From NCBI GenBank assembly GCA_003252145.1, contig QKDJ01000014.1, positions 1-6,370 on the forward strand: DNA of 6,370 bases, in the 5' to 3' direction. The translations under genes and the position numbers were made by a program. Under the pieces are notes generated by a model, which worked only from the letters and a program-made list of their open reading frames with translations, made no database searches and was not told the origin of the DNA. Position 1 is the first letter of the stretch, and every line of letters starts with the position of its first letter. This document shows, piece after piece, positions 5,020 to 6,370 of the stretch. The stretch comes from Azovibrio restrictus. Its GTDB lineage: Bacteria > Pseudomonadota > Gammaproteobacteria > Burkholderiales > Rhodocyclaceae.

Positions 5020-5895
5020 TTATTGGGCCAGGCGGTTCAGTTCCCCTTGGGTCTCCGCCACGCCGTAGCGGCCCTTGGCATCTTTTTGCAGGCGCCCCAG
5101 GGCCACGTCCGGGTCATGGGTGAATACCAGACGCCCGTTACGCTGGGCCAGATCCGTGAGGATGCGGGTCTTTTCGTCGATCAGGCCTTCGGGGAAACGG
5201 TCGTAGCCCATGGTGATGGGCAGGTGTACCCAAGGCACGCCAGGGACCAGATCACCGGCAAACAGGACGGGGCCGTCGGGCATCCGGATTTCCGGGAGCA
5301 GTTGGCCAGGGGTGTGGCCGTCACTGAAATGGAACTGCCAGTCCGCACCCAAGGTGGGGGAAGTGGTGCCTTCGTCCACCAGTTCCAGGCGGCCACTGGC
5401 TTCCATCAAATCCAGCAATTCGGGAATGTAGGAGGCCCGGTCCCGAGGGTGGGGTGCGCGTGCCCGTTCCCATTGACGCCGGCTGACGATGAAGCGGGCC
5501 TTGGGAAACAGCAGTCGGGCGGGTTGCCCTTCTTCCCAGGCAGCCAGCAGGCCGCCTGCGTGGTCGAAGTGCAGGTGGGTGAGCACGACGCAATCCACGT
5601 CGGCATCGCTCAGGCCATGGGAGGTCAGAGCGTCGAGCAGGGCGTGGCGGTCGCTTTCCACACCGAAGCGGGCGCGGAATTCCGGGCTGAAAAAGGCACA
5701 GTCTCCGGCCTCTACCAGAATGCGCCGTCCGTTTTCCTCCACTAGCAGGGAACGGCAGGCGATCCGCACCCGATGCACATCGTCAGGGGCCAGCCAGCGT
5801 TCCCACATGGCTCTCGGGGCATTGCCGAACATGGAGCCGCCGTCGAGCCGCTGGCTGTTGCCGGTCAGGGTGGTGAGGGTACGCGTGATAGACAT
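5020..5895 (-). CDS. MBL-fold metallo-hydrolase, quorum-quenching-lactonase-like (YtnP/AHL lactonase type), 291 aa
   Basis: A metallo-beta-lactamase-fold hydrolase with a complete two-metal site: HLHFDH (His107, His109, Asp111, His112), His194 in GHTPGQL, Asp215 in FAGDLVPG and His260 in FTHDPD. The N-terminal DGGSMFGNAP (18-27) followed by a W-rich helix, and RSLLVE about 20 residues later, is the pattern I associate with YtnP-like lactonases and related putative acyl-homoserine-lactone hydrolases. Full length for that family. No signal peptide, so it is cytoplasmic. The ATG at 5895 has an excellent ribosome site, AAGGAG, 5 bases upstream. The likely reaction is opening of a lactone or ester ring; the true substrate cannot be read from sequence, and no acyl-homoserine-lactone synthase or LuxR regulator lies in the window. 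It is divergent from the MASE1 gene, with candidate control sites in the shared gap. Confidence 0.9.
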   Translation of the reverse strand: MSITRTLTTLTGNSQRLDGGSMFGNAPRAMWERWLAPDDVHRVRIACRSLLVEENGRRILVEAGDCAFFSPEFRARFGVESDRHALLDALTSHGLSDADVDCVVLTHLHFDHAGGLLAAWEEGQPARLLFPKARFIVSRRQWERARAPHPRDRASYIPELLDLMEASGRLELVDEGTTSPTLGADWQFHFSDGHTPGQLLPEIRMPDGPVLFAGDLVPGVPWVHLPITMGYDRFPEGLIDEKTRILTDLAQRNGRLVFTHDPDVALGRLQKDAKGRYGVAETQGELNRLAQ

Positions 5896-5950
5896 GGGTT
5901 CTCCTTCAGGCTGGCGTCGGGTTAGGCACTCTGGGCGCTAGGGGAGGGGC

Positions 5951-5956
5951 AGTATA
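5951..5956 (-). promoter_or_regulatory. Candidate -10 box for the MBL hydrolase gene
   Basis: On the minus strand this reads TATACT, a five-of-six match to TATAAT. Transcription would start near 5944, giving a leader of about 48 bases before the ATG. No convincing -35 hexamer is found 16-18 bases upstream; that position coincides with the left edge of the inverted repeat at 5979-5994, which suggests an activator or operator site. Confidence 0.3.
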
Positions 5957-5978
5957 GCGGAGGTGACGCAGGCATAAG

Positions 5979-5994
5979 CGGTGTGAGGACACCG
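5979..5994. promoter_or_regulatory. Inverted repeat, possible operator in the divergent intergenic region
   Basis: CGGTGT (5979-5984) and ACACCG (5989-5994) are perfect inverted copies separated by GAGG. It lies at the expected -35 position of the hydrolase promoter, about 85 bases after the hydrolase start codon in the upstream direction. A regulator-binding dyad is possible; a 6-base repeat could also be chance. Confidence 0.3.
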
Positions 5995-6037
5995 GGATGT
6001 TTCACGCCCCTGTCTCAATCCTTGGACGTGACTACAG

Positions 6038-6043
6038 TAGAAT
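6038..6043 (+). promoter_or_regulatory. Candidate -10 box for the MASE1 gene
   Basis: TAGAAT matches TATAAT at five of six positions, 28 bases before the ATG. A TTGGAC at 6022-6027 is only 10 bases away, too close to be its -35, and nothing better is present at 17 bases. Weak evidence. Confidence 0.25.
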
Positions 6044-6048
6044 CAGTT

Positions 6049-6070
6049 GCAGAATTTCCTGGAAATCTGC
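6049..6070. promoter_or_regulatory. Near-palindromic dyad overlapping the ribosome site of the MASE1 gene
   Basis: The left arm GCAGAATTTCC (6049-6059) and right arm GGAAATCTGC (6061-6070) are inverted copies over 10 bases, with one extra A in the left arm and a single central T. The core ATTTCC-T-GGAAAT is perfect. It ends one base before the ATG and covers the presumed ribosome site GGAA (6061-6064), just downstream of the candidate -10. That is a typical place for a repressor operator; an RNA hairpin hiding the ribosome site is the alternative. Confidence 0.4.
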
Positions 6071-6071
6071 C

Positions 6072-6370
6072 ATGTCGTTAGAAAAATCCGCCCTGCGTAC
6101 CCCCGGAGTCCTTGCCCAGATCCTTTTTCTGGCCGCGGCTTATGGCGTCGTAGGTGCATTGGCTCTCCAGTTGGCTGTTCCCCCGGGTTATGCGGCCCCC
6201 ATCTTTCCTTCCGCAGGTATTGCTCTGGCCGCCCTGTTGATTTTCGGACCCCGGTTGTGGCCCGGTGTCTGGTTGGGGTCTTTGGTAGTACAGATTCTGG
6301 CGGGCTTGCAGGCAGGTGTGAGTGGTATGGATTGGCTGGGGCCCATGATCGTGCCCCTGGGGGCTACCTT
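6072..6370 (+). CDS. MASE1-domain membrane sensor protein, N-terminal part, cut by window edge
   Basis: The frame from the ATG at 6072 stays open for 99 codons to the window end. After a short cytoplasmic start (MSLEKSALRTPG) come hydrophobic segments at about 13-36, 41-58 and 65-79, with PSAGIALAALLIFGPRLWPGVWLGS (about 46-70) giving the Px(A/T)G...G.RLWPG..LG pattern typical of MASE1, an integral-membrane sensory domain of about eight helices. MASE1 proteins usually continue into a histidine kinase, a GGDEF diguanylate cyclase or an EAL domain; which one applies here lies outside the window. It therefore probably senses an unknown signal at the inner membrane and passes it to phosphorelay or cyclic-di-GMP output. 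The ribosome site is weak (GGAA, 6061-6064, 7 bases before the ATG) and is embedded in the dyad at 6049-6070. It is divergent from the MBL hydrolase gene. Confidence 0.82.
   Translation, partial: MSLEKSALRTPGVLAQILFLAAAYGVVGALALQLAVPPGYAAPIFPSAGIALAALLIFGPRLWPGVWLGSLVVQILAGLQAGVSGMDWLGPMIVPLGAT

Noticed and set aside
4702..5745. A 347-codon open frame on the plus strand, opposite the MBL hydrolase and the 65-aa gene
   Set aside because: Its length reflects GC-rich antisense codon bias. It has no ribosome site or recognisable motif, and the minus strand carries all the catalytic MBL residues in the right order.

Overview
The window looks like ordinary chromosomal DNA from a Gram-negative bacterium. 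It is GC-rich: hand counts of single 60-base lines give about 67-68% in the helicase and 325-aa genes, but about 50-52% in the gene at 3642-4622. Protein style (an RhlE-type helicase, a MASE1 sensor, a YbjQ pair with an M48 protease) suggests a betaproteobacterium, perhaps Rhodocyclales-like. That placement is an impression, not something proven here. No transposase, integrase, tRNA, rRNA, CRISPR array or phage gene was seen.

Layout, left to right. Positions 1-801 hold the C-terminal two thirds or so of a DEAD-box RNA helicase of the RhlE group, cut by the window edge. Next is a 325-aa conserved-looking protein of unknown function (861-1838) with its own extended -10 promoter. A terminator-like hairpin follows. 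Then comes a tight three-gene operon: a soluble YbjQ-type protein (1963-2277), a membrane-anchored YbjQ paralogue (2281-2727) and a membrane-anchored M48 zinc metalloprotease (2728-3591). The genes are 3 and 0 bases apart, so they are probably translationally coupled. RNA structure is dense here: a terminator-like hairpin in the operon leader, a small hairpin with the stop/start junction in its loop, and a nested inverted repeat just inside the protease gene.

Positions 3642-4622 encode a protein with an N-terminal four-cysteine zinc ribbon and a C-terminal PD-(D/E)XK nuclease domain resembling the DUF1887 (Card1/Can2) nuclease fold. It lacks the usual CARF sensor. A bidirectional terminator (about 4649-4673) separates it from a convergent 65-aa unknown protein (minus strand, 4696-4893) and a metallo-beta-lactamase-fold hydrolase (minus strand, 5020-5895) of the lactonase-like type. 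A 176-base divergent intergenic region with two dyad elements leads to the start of a MASE1-domain membrane sensor (6072 onward), cut by the right edge.

The genes do not form one obvious pathway. The coherent functional unit is the YbjQ-YbjQ-M48 operon, plausibly acting at the inner membrane or envelope. The item most likely to repay a search is the zinc-ribbon nuclease.
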